Shown here piece after piece: positions 1-9,120 of a stretch of 35,346 nucleotides of DNA; positions within the stretch are counted from its first letter, which is position 1; every line of letters starts with the position of its first letter. The translations under genes were made by a program, and so were the position numbers. The notes below the pieces were generated by a model. It was given only the letters and a program-made list of their open reading frames with translations. It was not told where the DNA came from and searched no databases. Origin of the DNA: Deinococcus aquatilis DSM 23025 (GTDB lineage Bacteria > Deinococcota > Deinococci > Deinococcales > Deinococcaceae); contig NZ_KB899741.1 in NCBI RefSeq assembly GCF_000378445.1, positions 1-35,346 on the forward strand, written 5' to 3'.

Positions 1-221
1 AGGCCGTCCTGTGCGTAGCGTTTGCGATTCTCCTGGACGGTTTTGACACTGATGGAGAGGGTTCGGGCGATCTCGACGTCATTCTGCGCGGCACCCTGTT
101 CGTTCGCCATCAACAAGAGACGGGCACGCACCACCGCCTGAACACTGCGGATGCCGGTGTGGACGAAGCGGTCGAGCTCAGCGTGCTCTTCGGGCGTCAA
201 CCGCACAGGAAAACGTTTCAT
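1..221 (-). CDS. IS630-type transposase, N-terminal part (runs off left edge)
   Basis: Reading on the minus strand from an ATG at 221, the protein begins MKRFPVRLTPEEHAELDRFV and continues with a helix-turn-helix region ending in SISVKTVQENRKRYAQDGL at the window edge. A RARLLLMAN segment followed by an SxxTVQxxRKRY helix is typical of the N-terminal DNA-binding domain of IS630-family transposases; the DDE catalytic part would lie outside the window. About 73 codons are visible. The element appears to have landed in a small gene whose start lies at 391, because that reading frame loses plausible sequence near the TA dinucleotides at 266-270; IS630 elements insert at TA. The exact element end was not established. 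Confidence 0.7.
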   Translation of the reverse strand, partial: MKRFPVRLTPEEHAELDRFVHTGIRSVQAVVRARLLLMANEQGAAQNDVEIARTLSISVKTVQENRKRYAQDG

Positions 222-229
222 GCCTCATG

Positions 230-391
230 TTATCGGTGGACACTCACCCTAATCGGTTGACGATGTACTAGGACGGGGATATCCTGCTCCGCGGCGGCCC
301 TGACGGCCCGGCGTTTGAGTTCATCATCATACAAGTTTGTCCACTCCTGGCTCTGGGCCAGGAGATCACCGCGGTATTGAACGGGCGTCAT
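230..391 (-). pseudogene. Small gene, 3' end replaced by the IS630-like element
   Basis: From an ATG at 391 the minus strand encodes a 53-residue frame starting MTPVQYRGDLLAQSQEWTNL, rich in charged and aromatic residues up to about residue 42 (EQDIPVLV). Beyond that it reads into what is probably the end of the neighbouring IS and stops at 230. The start overlaps the stop codon of the upstream fragment (388) in an ATGA arrangement, which suggests translational coupling in a former operon. I do not recognise the family. Insertional truncation near 266-270 is inference from the change in sequence character. Confidence 0.4.
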
Positions 392-551
392 AGGTGACTC
401 CTCACCGTTGCTCTGCCTCGCTTCCCAACTGGCGTTGCCTCCGGGCGTTCTACCAGGCGTGCCGCGGCGGGGAGCACCAGCATCCGGCTCACTTCGAGAC
501 CGTCGAGGGGAATGATGGCTTCAACCGCGGAGAGGGAATTGGGAGCACACT
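388..551 (-). pseudogene. C-terminal remnant of an unknown gene, cut by IS4 copy 1
   Basis: One open minus-strand frame ends at 388 with the C-terminal sequence RLVERPEATPVGKRGRATV followed by RSHL and stop; before that it reads NSLSAVEAIIPLDGLEVSR. The frame stays open up to the left end of the IS4 element at about 552, with no start codon of its own in a convincing position. The stop overlaps the start codon of the next gene (391), typical of a tight operon. I infer that the IS4 insertion removed the 5' part. The protein is not recognised. Confidence 0.4.
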
Positions 552-1725
552 CAGCACCTGACACTTTGAGGCAAATGGCGTTCTAGACGCAGTGTGGCAT
601 GGCAAAGGGCAGTATCAGAGTCTGTGACGATCTTCAAAACTGCCCTGCTGCAAGAGTGATACATTGGCTGCGCACCTGAAAACCCATCTCCCGCACCGCC
701 GGATGGATGCCCTCAAGCGACTGGCCGAAGTCCTCTTGGCGCTCCTCCAAGCCGAATCTACACTTCACCGGAAGACCGCCCTGCATCTCCCCCGGGAGGC
801 CACCCCCGAGTCGAAAACACGCGTTGTCGCCCGCGTGTTTCATGATGCTCAGCTCACCCCGCAGGACGTCACAGACGTCCTGCTTCCTTTGCTTCCCGAA
901 GGCAAACTCACCCTGTGATGAACCTTCCCGAATTGGCACTATGGTCAGACGCCACTCCACCTGCTCGTCCTCGGTGCCCTACTTGGGGGCGCCGTGATTC
1001 CTTTGGTGTGGACGGTCATCCCACACCAGGGCAACAGTTGCACCGCAGCGCGCATTCTCCTCGTGGCCCGGCTCCTCAAGGTTCTTCCCGCGAAGCGCTG
1101 GGCCGTGTTGATCGCAGATCGCGAGTTTATTGGGCAAGAATGGTGCCGCTTCCTGCGCTGGAAACAGATCCGGGCGTGTCTGCGGATTCGGGAAAACACC
1201 CGCATTGAAGATGAACTCGTCCGCGATCTGTTCAAGGGTCTCCAATCCGGTGAAGTCCGGACTCTCTTTGAGCGGACGTGGGTTTACGGCGGCTGGATGC
1301 ACGTCGTCATCACCCTGTTCCCGATCGGAGACAGGGTGATCGTTGCTTCAGATTTGCCCGTCAGGGACATTCTGAACACCTATCGACTCAGGTGGGGCAT
1401 TGAATCCGCGTTCTCGGCCCTCAAATCAAGAGGGCTGAACCTCGAAGCCACGCACATGACAGCTGCCGACCGGATTTCCAGACTGTTCGGGTTGCTGTGC
1501 ATGGCGTTGGCTTGGATGGCCCGAGTCGGCGCGGAACATCAGCAACAGACCTCAACGAGGTCTGACAACCGAGGGCGGCCGATCAGAAGTCAGGTGCGGA
1601 CAGGGTGGATGGCCCTCAGTCAGGCCGTCCGGTGGGGTAGAGATGCCTTCAAGAGCTACCTTCAACTCCTCAACACACCTTTTCCGCCCACTGGAACGTC
1701 AATTTCTCAATCTGTCAGCTGTTGA
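552..1725 (+). mobile_element. IS4-family insertion sequence, copy 1 (defective)
   Basis: The left end carries CAGCACCTGACACTTT (552-567) and the right end an imperfect reverse complement ending GTCAGCTGTTGA at about 1725. The left end matches that of the second copy (9352-10524, opposite strand), and the bodies align throughout, including GTGATTCC and TGGGGCATTGAATCCGCGTT blocks. Length is about 1.17 kb in both copies. As in the related copies, the transposase stop codon lies inside the right terminal repeat. No target-site duplication could be identified by eye, so exact borders are approximate. Confidence 0.7.
664..1725 (+). pseudogene. IS4-family transposase, interrupted by two in-frame stops
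   Basis: The same frame is open from 664 (TTG; no better start) to 915, is then broken by TGA TGA at 916-921, and resumes to 1725. The protein matches the second copy closely (for example [47 protein letters not shown]). The second Asp of the catalytic triad (IADREF) and the YREK signature (Y-x2-R-x3-E-x6-K) are intact. The block holding the first catalytic Asp, IMDRMAWH in copy 2, reads stop-stop-TFPNWH here, so that Asp is lost too. No net length change accompanies the defect. The C-terminus extends 30 residues past the stop of copy 2. Not expected to make active enzyme. Confidence 0.75.
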
Positions 1726-1769
1726 GATGCCTCCTACAAAAACACGGTTGGGAAGACAAAAATTTGCAA

Positions 1770-1794
1770 AACACCGTCAGCTGAGGACGGTGTT
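1770..1794 (+). terminator. Hairpin downstream of IS4 copy 1
   Basis: A perfect 9-bp stem AACACCGTC / GACGGTGTT encloses a 7-nt loop AGCTGAG. It lies 45 bp beyond the IS4 end. No T-tract follows on the plus strand, although the minus-strand side runs into TTTGCAAATTTTTG, so it could terminate leftward transcription better than rightward. Function inferred from structure only. Confidence 0.4.
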
Positions 1795-1847
1795 GCTCAT
1801 TGCATGAGAGAATTTTTCAGAACCTATCAGTTTTTGGACAGGCAATT

Positions 1848-2008
1848 CCAGACTCCCATCTGTACTTGGGTTTCATGTCTCCCAACCCCACCTACAACGT
1901 GATTTCAGGCCATTTTTAAAGCGCTTATCAACGTTTTTTGAGCGGAATTTGAGACCTCTGTCGGTTTTGGGCGAATAACTCCAGACTCCCATCTGTACCT
2001 GGGTTTCA
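1848..2008. repeat. Pair of 28-bp direct repeats, 133 bp apart
   Basis: CCAGACTCCCATCTGTAC followed by [T/C]TGGGTTTCA occurs at 1848-1875 and 1981-2008 with one mismatch. Weaker similarity extends upstream of each copy (CAGTTTTTGGACAG versus CGGTTTTGGGCGAA), so the full unit is perhaps 60-70 bp. Both copies lie just upstream of the broken HTH regulator (2027-2244). They could be operator sites, transcript leaders, or traces of a small repeat element. No coding frame covers them convincingly. Confidence 0.7.
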
Positions 2009-2026
2009 ACAAACCCCCACGTTTCG

Positions 2027-2244
2027 ATGGACGCTCAGCCAGACGATGGACACGCACCACACCACGCGCTACAGAAAGAATGCAACTTGCCATGAATACC
2101 ATGCGGGCGATGTATGACGGCACGCCGACGCAGGTGAATTTTTCAGCGCTGGAGAAAGTGATCGAGAGTCTGAACACGCTGACGGGTCAACAGGTGAGCT
2201 TGCAAGACATCTTTGTATGGGAACAGAAGGGACAGGTAAGCTGA
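2027..2244 (+). pseudogene. Xre/Cro-type HTH regulator, frameshifted
   Basis: The 3' frame (2080-2244) encodes [20 protein letters not shown] and ends in [15 protein letters not shown] and a short tail. This resembles the recognition-helix-to-end part of small Cro/C1-type HTH proteins, in which a Y-x-G turn is followed by an LEKVIxxLN helix. The expected preceding helix, LQKECNL, is encoded in a different frame that starts with ATG at 2027 and breaks near 2083. A single frameshift therefore separates the halves. The N-terminal first helices are not convincing, so the gene may also be truncated. A strong hairpin follows at once. Function as a regulator is family-based inference. Confidence 0.45.
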
Positions 2245-2248
2245 GGGT

Positions 2249-2278
2249 TTTTCGCACTAAGGCACATTAGTGCGAAAA
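2249..2278 (+). terminator. Strong hairpin after the HTH remnant
   Basis: Perfect 12-bp inverted repeat TTTTCGCACTAA / TTAGTGCGAAAA with a 6-nt loop GGCACA, beginning 5 nt after the stop codon at 2244. The A/T-rich outer ends give U- or A-runs on either strand, so it could work in both directions. Confidence 0.65.
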
Positions 2279-3076
2279 CCAGTCAAGCAACGAGAGCGCA
2301 TGCCTCCTCGAGCTACAACAAATATCAGCCAGCGTAGCCTGCAGGAATGCACAACCTACCAGCAATAAATCTGAGCGCTTCTCCAAATCTAAGGGGCGAC
2401 GTGCTCGGTTCCCAAGTATCCAACCACCCTGTGAACTCCCTAGATCACAGCAGTCTGTCTGTAAACTTGAGCAGGTCTTCTTCAGATATATGCTCCAGGC
2501 AGAAAAGATAAATCATTATCTTCTTAGAGTGAAAAACACCCAGAAAAAATGCAGTCTAGCACGTCAAAAAAGACCTAGCCTCACAGAAGCCACGTGAAGG
2601 CCCTAGGGACATAGATTGGGACTAAGATAAGGGTCAAATTTAAGAGTTCACCAGTTGGCGGCTTCCGAGTCAAGTGTCTTCAAAAGTGGTCAAGAGTGAG
2701 CCCAATCTTTGAGCCTCGCACTGCTCCAGAGTGGGCAGACATCCTGATGAGAATAGAGGCCTAGGCCTAGGCTGACAACCAACTGGCCTTGTCACCGCAC
2801 CCGTGAGGTGTACTCTGAAGCTACGGGATTGCCCTAAGTGCGGCTGACTAAAACCGATATGAGGCTTGCATGTTATTGATCTCGGCCACTGCTGACTGCC
2901 TGCCCTCTGTACACACGGCCCTGACCCACAACTCCCAAATTTTGCCCAGATCATGAATTCGTGCGGATCACCAGGAGGTCTCTTTTTGGCTGGTTCTGTT
3001 GGCGGTAACCCCAACGTTCATTCGTGTCTGAACTATTGCCTGACTTTTGGCACGTCCACACAAGCGGGAGGAGCAT
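2279..3076. other. Intergenic stretch without a supported gene
   Basis: About 800 bp with lower GC than its neighbours and no frame with convincing protein character on either strand. Short open frames here (for example 2670-3014 on the minus strand) lack family resemblance and balanced composition. The last 100 bp presumably carry the promoter of the gene at 3077; no clear -35/-10 pair was identified. Confidence 0.5.
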
Positions 3077-3814
3077 ATGACGATCAGCGGCAATTGGACT
3101 CGGGCGGGCCTGCTGACACTGGGCCTGACCACTCTGGCCTGGGCAGCGGGCAATTACAGCCTCATCGTGAATGGGCAGGTTGCCAGCAAAAGTGCTGTCG
3201 TCATGAACGGTGAGACGTATGTACCGCTCTCGGCTCTGAAACTGTTGGGAGTCACAGGCACAGTCAAGGGAAATACGATGACGCTGGCCCTGGGCAGTGC
3301 GCCCACGTCCACCCGAACTCCCAGCGGCGGAGCCAATCAGCTGGCTGCCCTGGAAGGATGCCTCAATCAGACGCTCTTTAACGGGATCTGGCGCGTCAGG
3401 GTACTGTCTCTGACGCCTATCCGAACGCCAGATCCGGGCAGCCCAGACATTCCCGGATGGTCTGTGAAGCTGGAAATCAGGAACGGGGTTCTCAAGACCG
3501 CCTCGTTGATGGGCACCGGCTTCGGCGCAAGTAGCGGGGGAAGTCAGCCGATGTTGCTGCTGGCAGACGGTAATGCTCTGGCCCTCGACGACAACGATTT
3601 CCTCAAACCGTGGAGTCAGGACGTATTGCAGGGAGGCGTCCTGACCTTTGCCCTGCGTTTTTCCTATCCCAGAGGAACGACTGAAGCGCAGGCCAGAGCG
3701 CAGCACCCCACCAAATTTATTTTGCAGATCAATCCCCGCATTCCCGAGTATATGGGCATGAAATACAGCGTGCCAGACCCCAGTTTGCGGGTACGCCTGG
3801 ATTGCCAGAAATAG
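3077..3814 (+). CDS. Secreted protein with copper-amine-oxidase-like N-terminal (stalk) domain
   Basis: The start at 3077 is chosen because GGGAGGAG lies 5-12 nt upstream, whereas the in-frame ATG at 3047 has no ribosome-binding site. The 245-residue product begins with a signal peptide (hydrophobic LLTLGLTTLAWA, cleavage probably after WAA). Residues of about 26-75 (SLIVNGQVASKSAVVMNGE, then TYVPLSALKLLG) match the short stalk/amine-oxidase-N repeat, in which an exposed VNG turn precedes a VPL[RS]ALxxLG helix. The rest (about 90-245) is an unrecognised beta-rich domain with two Cys (GCLNQ and RLDCQK) that may form a disulfide. Likely an envelope or extracellular protein. The next gene starts 68 nt downstream on the same strand. 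Confidence 0.75.
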   Translation: MTISGNWTRAGLLTLGLTTLAWAAGNYSLIVNGQVASKSAVVMNGETYVPLSALKLLGVTGTVKGNTMTLALGSAPTSTRTPSGGANQLAALEGCLNQTLFNGIWRVRVLSLTPIRTPDPGSPDIPGWSVKLEIRNGVLKTASLMGTGFGASSGGSQPMLLLADGNALALDDNDFLKPWSQDVLQGGVLTFALRFSYPRGTTEAQARAQHPTKFILQINPRIPEYMGMKYSVPDPSLRVRLDCQK

Positions 3815-3882
3815 GAAGTGGACTGAATCCCGCCCCCTGCCTACTCCAACCGCAACCGCTTTGGGCACCACTGGAGACCGTG

Positions 3883-5586
3883 ATGAGGCATTCGATGACG
3901 AAAGTGTTGGCCTGCACCTTCCTGCTGAGCGCTGGTCTGGTCAGCGCTCAGCAGCGAATCGGAACCACCTCACAGCCCCTGACGATCCGGGACGTTCAGG
4001 ATTGGCGGGCCGCAGGCAACACGGTGCCCGTCTGCTGGGAAACGCCGGGCTACAGCCGGGAAAAAGACATCGTACAGGCAGCGGTCAGCGGGTCGTGGCA
4101 GTGGTACGCCAATGTCAACTTTACGGGCTGGGGAAGTTGTCCTACAGGCGTGGGCATCGGCGGAAGCGGTACCGCGAAGCAGGTGCGTATTCGCATCTCG
4201 CCGCAGGGCACCGACAATTCGGGTGCGGGTGGTTCGGCGCGGGTGGGCAGGGTTGCCCTCAGCAGTGCCAACGACAACAATCCCGGCGTCAATCTGTCAT
4301 TCAATCCCGATGGCAGCGCCGACCGGGGACGGGTGGAATACGTCGGTGTTCACGAGTTCGGGCACGTTCTGGGCTTCATTCATGAGCAGGACGCCCCCGG
4401 CAACGTCGAAGGGCCTGCCCACTGCGCCACCTCTGGCCCAGAGGCCGGAGCTTCGGCAGTCACGCCCTATGACCGCGATTCGGTCATGAACTACTGCAAC
4501 CGTGACGGCAACATGACGGGCAACCTCACGGATGTGGATGTTCGGGGAGTGCAGACCATCTACGGCGTGCGAATCTCCAACGTGGCCGCCCGCAACTCCT
4601 GCGCCTCGGCCCCGGCCAGACAGACCGCGTCGCTGGCCGCAGCGTGGAACGACCGGGGCTTGGCCTCGTTCGCGGTCTACCCTTCTGACACCAATAAATT
4701 CCTGTACTGGTCGCAGTGGAGCTTGCGTGACGGCGGCTGGGGCGACTCGGTGAAGTGGTTTTCGGGCGACTTCAACGGAGATGGCCGCAGCGATATCGGG
4801 GCCGCTTGGAACAATGGCGGCCACAACACCCTGACCGTCAGGCCCTCGACCGGGAGCGCCTTCAATCAGGTTCACTGGCTGGCCGATGCAGGTGGGTGGA
4901 TCGACTCGACCGTCTGGTTGCCCGGTGATTACAACGGAGACGGGTTGACCGATGTCGCCGGAGTCTGGAACAACGGCGGCAAGGTGTCGATTGCCGTCTT
5001 TCCCTCGGATGGTAAAAAGTTTCTGTACTGGTCCCAGTGGAGTGACCGGGATGGAGGCTGGGGCGATTCGGTGAAGTGGTTCGTGGGTGATTTCAACGGA
5101 GATGGCCGCAGCGATATCGGAGCCGCCTGGAACAATGATGGCCGCACCACCCTGACGGTCAGATCATCCACCGGCAAAGCCTTCGCCCATGCCCACTGGC
5201 TGCTGGACGCGGGCCGCTGGTCGGACTCCTCCGTATTTGCAGGAGGCGACTACAACGGAGACGGCAGAAGCGACGTGGCCCGGCTCTGGAACGATCTGGG
5301 CAGCAATTCCATCGCGGTCACACTGTCCAATGGGCGGCAATTTCAGGGTCCGGTCGACTGGAGCGTGCGTGACGGTGGCTGGATTCAGGGGAACGCGGTC
5401 AAGTGGGTGGCCGCCGACTTTACGGGCGATGGCCGCAGCGATATCGCGGCCGCCTGGCAAAACGGCAACACCACCACGCTCACGGTCAGAACTGCCTCAG
5501 GCAACCGCTTCGTGCCTGCCCACTGGACGCTCAACGCAGGTGGCTGGGGCAATTCGATGGCCTGGTGCGCGGGCAAGTTCCGCTGA
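3883..5586 (+). CDS. Secreted astacin-like metalloprotease with FG-GAP/VCBS repeat domain
   Basis: Start at 3883, with GGAG upstream, gives a signal peptide (MRHSMTKVLACTFLLSAGLV-SAQ) and a 567-residue protein; ATG 3895 is an alternative. Residues 155-168 hold VGVHEFGHVLGFIHE: the metzincin zinc motif HExxHxxGxxH with the extra Glu of the astacin type (H157, E158, H161, H167). SVMNYC at 200-205 gives the Met-turn (M202). Four Cys could pair outside the cell. From about residue 265 the protein consists of tandem units with Ca-binding loops such as GDFNGDGRSDIGAAWNN and GDYNGDGLTDV, typical of FG-GAP/VCBS beta-propellers. The DNA repeats with a 321-nt period (compare 4717 with 5038). Expected to be a zinc endopeptidase acting outside the cell; substrate unknown. 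Confidence 0.85.
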   Translation: MRHSMTKVLACTFLLSAGLVSAQQRIGTTSQPLTIRDVQDWRAAGNTVPVCWETPGYSREKDIVQAAVSGSWQWYANVNFTGWGSCPTGVGIGGSGTAKQVRIRISPQGTDNSGAGGSARVGRVALSSANDNNPGVNLSFNPDGSADRGRVEYVGVHEFGHVLGFIHEQDAPGNVEGPAHCATSGPEAGASAVTPYDRDSVMNYCNRDGNMTGNLTDVDVRGVQTIYGVRISNVAARNSCASAPARQTASLAAAWNDRGLASFAVYPSDTNKFLYWSQWSLRDGGWGDSVKWFSGDFNGDGRSDIGAAWNNGGHNTLTVRPSTGSAFNQVHWLADAGGWIDSTVWLPGDYNGDGLTDVAGVWNNGGKVSIAVFPSDGKKFLYWSQWSDRDGGWGDSVKWFVGDFNGDGRSDIGAAWNNDGRTTLTVRSSTGKAFAHAHWLLDAGRWSDSSVFAGGDYNGDGRSDVARLWNDLGSNSIAVTLSNGRQFQGPVDWSVRDGGWIQGNAVKWVAADFTGDGRSDIAAAWQNGNTTTLTVRTASGNRFVPAHWTLNAGGWGNSMAWCAGKFR

Positions 5587-5883
<297 letters not shown>

Positions 5884-7392
5884 ATGACTGCTGTTCCTTC
5901 TCCGCGTCCCCGTTTCGATCTCCAGCAGTACCGCCGCGAATGGTTCTCCAATCCCCGCAAGGATGTTCTGGCGGGCATCGTCGTCGCCCTCGCCCTGATT
6001 CCCGAGGCCATCGCCTTTTCCATCATTGCTGGAGTTGACCCGCAGGTTGGCCTCTACGCCTCGTTTACCATCGCCATCGTCACTGCCTTTATCGGTGGCA
6101 GGCCCGGAATGATCAGTGCAGCGACCGGAGCAATGGCCCTGCTGATGATCGGACTGGTCAAGGATCACGGTCTGGAGTACCTGTTTGCCGCCACCGTGCT
6201 GACCGGCCTGCTCCAGATCGTGTTCGGCTGGGCGAGGTTGGCCCGTTACCTCAAGTTCGTACCCCGGAGCGTGATGGTCGGGTTCGTCAATGCCCTGGCC
6301 ATCCTGATCTTCATGGCACAGCTGCCCCAGTTCGTGGGCGCCAACTGGCAGATGTACGCGATGGTGGCCGCTGGACTGGCAATCATCTACCTGCTGCCCC
6401 GCGTGTTCAGGGCCATTCCCAGCGCCCTGGTGGCTATCGTGGCTCTGACGCTGGTGGCAGTCTTCACCGGAGCTGATGTCAAAACAGTGGGGGATATGGG
6501 TACCCTGCCCAAAGCCCTGCCGCCCTTCAGCTTTCCGCAGGTGCCGCTGACCTGGGAAACGCTGGCAATCATCTTTCCGGTGGCGCTGACCCTGTCCATC
6601 GTGGGCCTGCTGGAAAGTCTGCTGACTGCTCAACTGATCGACGAGCGTACCGATACCACCAGCGACAAGAACACAGAATCGCGCGGGCAGGGCGTAGCCA
6701 ACATCGTCACCGGGTTTTTTGGAGGTATGGCGGGCTGTGCCATGATCGGCCAGAGCATGATCAACGTGACCAATGGTGGCCGTGGCCGCCTGTCCACCTT
6801 CGTGGCCGGACTGGGACTGCTGATCCTGATTCTTGCGCTGCAACCGCTGCTGGTGCAGATTCCGATGGCCGCATTGGTGGCGGTGATGATCGTGGTCAGT
6901 GTCAGTACCTTCGACTGGGACAGTCTCCGAACGCTGGCCGTCTTTCCCAAAAGCGAAACGATCGTGATGCTGGCAACGGTTGGAGTCACCGTGCTGACCC
7001 ACGACCTGTCTCTGGGCGTGCTGGTGGGCGTGGTGCTCAGTGCCCTGTTCTTTGCCCGCAAGGTATCGCAGCTCTCACAGGTGACACACACCGACGACGC
7101 AGACGGCATCCGGACGTATCAGGTAAAGGGGCAACTGTTCTTCGTCAGCACCCATGACTTTCTGCATCAGTTCGACTTCACCCATGCTGCCACGCGGGTC
7201 GTCATTGACCTGAGTGACGCACACTTCTGGGATGGATCGGCGGTGGGTGCGCTGGATAAGGTGATGCTCAAATACAGGCGGCAGGGCACGCCCGTGGAAC
7301 TGGTGGGACTCAACCACGCGTCTGCCACTCTGATCGACCGGCTGGCCGTTCATGACAAACCCGGCGCGGCGGAGCGGGCGGGCAGCCACTGA
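5884..7392 (+). CDS. SulP-family inorganic anion transporter with C-terminal STAS domain
   Basis: A 502-residue inner-membrane protein. The start [12 protein letters not shown] at 5884 is preceded by TTGAGGTG; an in-frame ATG at 5848 lacks a good site. Residues of about 15-400 form many hydrophobic segments with SulP hallmarks: [40 protein letters not shown], and [10 protein letters not shown]. Residues of about 405-490 ([31 protein letters not shown]) form a STAS domain, which modulates transport in this family. SulP proteins move sulfate, bicarbonate or other anions, often with Na+ or H+; the truncated STAS and overall form resemble BicA-like bacterial members, but the substrate cannot be read from sequence alone. 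Followed by a hairpin shared with the convergent kinase gene. Confidence 0.88.
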   Translation: MTAVPSPRPRFDLQQYRREWFSNPRKDVLAGIVVALALIPEAIAFSIIAGVDPQVGLYASFTIAIVTAFIGGRPGMISAATGAMALLMIGLVKDHGLEYLFAATVLTGLLQIVFGWARLARYLKFVPRSVMVGFVNALAILIFMAQLPQFVGANWQMYAMVAAGLAIIYLLPRVFRAIPSALVAIVALTLVAVFTGADVKTVGDMGTLPKALPPFSFPQVPLTWETLAIIFPVALTLSIVGLLESLLTAQLIDERTDTTSDKNTESRGQGVANIVTGFFGGMAGCAMIGQSMINVTNGGRGRLSTFVAGLGLLILILALQPLLVQIPMAALVAVMIVVSVSTFDWDSLRTLAVFPKSETIVMLATVGVTVLTHDLSLGVLVGVVLSALFFARKVSQLSQVTHTDDADGIRTYQVKGQLFFVSTHDFLHQFDFTHAATRVVIDLSDAHFWDGSAVGALDKVMLKYRRQGTPVELVGLNHASATLIDRLAVHDKPGAAERAGSH

Positions 7393-7480
7393 ACCTGAGC
7401 AGGTCAGGCAGGCCGTCATGGGAGGCAACGTCCTCCTGAGACCGACCTGAACGCTCTACAGATTACTTCTAACCAAAAAT

Positions 7481-7524
7481 AGACTCGGGGAATTCCATGC
7501 AGGTCAGGGAAGCTCCCCGAGTCT
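7481..7524 (-). terminator. Rho-independent terminator between SulP and the histidine kinase
   Basis: Perfect 11-bp arms AGACTCGGGGA (7481-7491) and TCCCCGAGTCT (7514-7524), with additional pairing inside (TTCC/GGAA). On the minus strand the stem is followed by ATTTTTGG, which makes a good terminator for the kinase gene ending at 7533. On the plus strand there is no T-run, so it may only weakly terminate SulP transcription. Confidence 0.75.
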
Positions 7525-7532
7525 AGTTCTGT

Positions 7533-8846
7533 TCAGCAGTTGGGCAGGGTAAAGAAAAATGTGGTGCCCTGCTGCGGCTCGCTCTCCAGCCACAGCCGAC
7601 CCCCATGACGCTCCACGATCTTCTTGCACACGGCCAGTCCGATTCCAGTGCCTTCATAGGTTTCCCGGTCATGCAGGCGCTGGAAAATTTCAAAGATTCG
7701 CTCGAAATACTGAGGTTCGATGCCGATGCCGTTGTCTTTCACAGCGAAGCGCCACCACTCTCCATCCTGCTCTGCGGACACACGCACCTGTGCAGGTTCT
7801 TCTGGCCGGTGGTATTTCAATCCGTTGCTGATCAGGTTCTGAAACAGCTGGTCAAGTTGTTGGGCATCGACACAGACCACGGGCAGGGGGCCACGGCTGA
7901 CTGTTCCGCCCTCGCCTCTCACCTGATCGACAGCCAGCCGGGTGACCACTGTATCGAAGACCTCCTCGGTGGCGACCGCGTCTTTGGGGCTGTGATCGGT
8001 ATTTACCCGCGAGAATGTCAGGAGATCACCCACCAGCCGCTGCATATGCTCGCCACTCTGGGCAATGTGGTGCAAATAGAGCTGACCGCGCTCATCCAGT
8101 TGACTGGCGTATTTCCGGGTCAGCAACCCCGCAAAACTGATGACCGTGCGGATGGGGGCCTGCAGGTCATGCGAGGCGATATAGGCGAACTGTTCCAGTT
8201 CCGCATTGCTGCGTTGAAGTTCCAGTGTGCGGTCTTCGAGTTGCTGGGTGCGCTGGCGGACCTGGGCTTCCAGCTGCTGGGTGGCCCACGCCCGGCCCAG
8301 AGCAATGGCACACTGAGCGCCGAGGGTCCGCAAGAACTGCTGTTCCTGGATGGAAAAGTGGTGAGGCTCAGGAAAATCCAGTACCAGAGTGCCGATGGGG
8401 TGATCTCCCTCAAACATGGGCAGGACGGCACTGGCAACAGACAGCGCCTGACCGATTCTGCTTTCCAGTTCCGGATACGTCTGGCCCAGAGACTGAGCAT
8501 CGTGGAAAAAAAGAGCCTCGCGGCGTGCCAGAGCGGCACCTGCAGGAACGTTGCCAGAGAGCGGGCCATCCTGCCAGAGGGTCTGGGCCCCTTCGGCGTG
8601 ACCTTGGGTGGCAACAACCTCCAGGTGTTCTCCGCTGTCATCAACGAGCAGCACCGCTCCGGCAATAGCCTGTAGGGCATCCAGCGTGGGTTGCAAAATG
8701 ATGCGGAATACGTCCTCGGCGGTCCGGGCCGCTGCCAGACGCTCGATAAGAACAGGCCATTGATCCGTCAGTGGTGCGGGAGGAGCCGGGACGGATGCAG
8801 ATGGATCAGGCATACCTTCCAGCATAACGAGCGAAATTGAATCCAC
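7533..8846 (-). CDS. GAF-domain sensor histidine kinase
   Basis: A 437-residue soluble sensor kinase. A GAF domain spans about 35-185 (AEDVFRIILQPTLDALQAIA, GAVLLVDDSGEHLEVVA, IGTLVLDFPEPHHFS). A short coiled linker (QVRQRTQQLEDRTLELQRSN) leads to the dimerisation box EQFAYIASHDLQAPIRT with the phospho-accepting His at 226. The ATPase domain has N box LISNGLKYH, G1 DNGIGIEP, F box FERIFEIFQRLH and G2 GTGIGLAVCKKIVE, all intact. The start is uncertain: GTG 8846 gives the longest form, ATG 8825 and ATG 8813 are alternatives; TATAAG just upstream of 8846 could be a -10. No response regulator is adjacent, so the partner is elsewhere. This layout is common among Deinococcus phytochrome-related kinases, but no chromophore Cys or PHY domain is present. 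Confidence 0.85.
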   Translation of the reverse strand: MDSISLVMLEGMPDPSASVPAPPAPLTDQWPVLIERLAAARTAEDVFRIILQPTLDALQAIAGAVLLVDDSGEHLEVVATQGHAEGAQTLWQDGPLSGNVPAGAALARREALFFHDAQSLGQTYPELESRIGQALSVASAVLPMFEGDHPIGTLVLDFPEPHHFSIQEQQFLRTLGAQCAIALGRAWATQQLEAQVRQRTQQLEDRTLELQRSNAELEQFAYIASHDLQAPIRTVISFAGLLTRKYASQLDERGQLYLHHIAQSGEHMQRLVGDLLTFSRVNTDHSPKDAVATEEVFDTVVTRLAVDQVRGEGGTVSRGPLPVVCVDAQQLDQLFQNLISNGLKYHRPEEPAQVRVSAEQDGEWWRFAVKDNGIGIEPQYFERIFEIFQRLHDRETYEGTGIGLAVCKKIVERHGGRLWLESEPQQGTTFFFTLPNC

Positions 8847-9120
8847 GCTTATACCATTGCTATTAATTAAACCCGTTATTCCTCAAGTAACTCGGCAGCT
8901 TGCAGCCTCCTCTCTTGCGGGTCAACAGGACAGGTCTGGACGACTCCGTCCGTAATCTGTTGCTGGGCGGTGCAACCTGTCGTCATTTCAGAGAGCCGAT
9001 CCGTCTGGAGATGCTGCGGGCCATGACCGACCACCTGAGCAGTGAGTGCGCGGCCAAGGTGTCCGTATCCGCTGCCAGGAGCCGGGCCAGACAATGCCGG
9101 AATGACTTCGTGTTTACATA
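8847..9120. other. Gap between kinase and kinase remnant
   Basis: About 270 bp holding the kinase promoter (AT-rich TTTAATTAATAGCAATGG on the minus strand) and sequence that may be the decayed upstream part of the remnant at 9121. An open plus-strand frame (8900-9121) has no recognisable domain. Confidence 0.35.

Noticed and set aside
2951..3871. 306-codon minus-strand frame opposite the stalk-domain protein
   Set aside because: Low-complexity composition, no start signal, and a well-supported secreted protein on the other strand.
4717..5358. Long DNA direct repeats considered as a mobile or tandem repeat element
   Set aside because: They are the coding units of the FG-GAP domain and keep the frame, so they belong to the protease gene.
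7605..8675. 356-codon plus-strand frame opposite the GAF histidine kinase
   Set aside because: The kinase boxes on the minus strand are unambiguous; this frame is a shadow.
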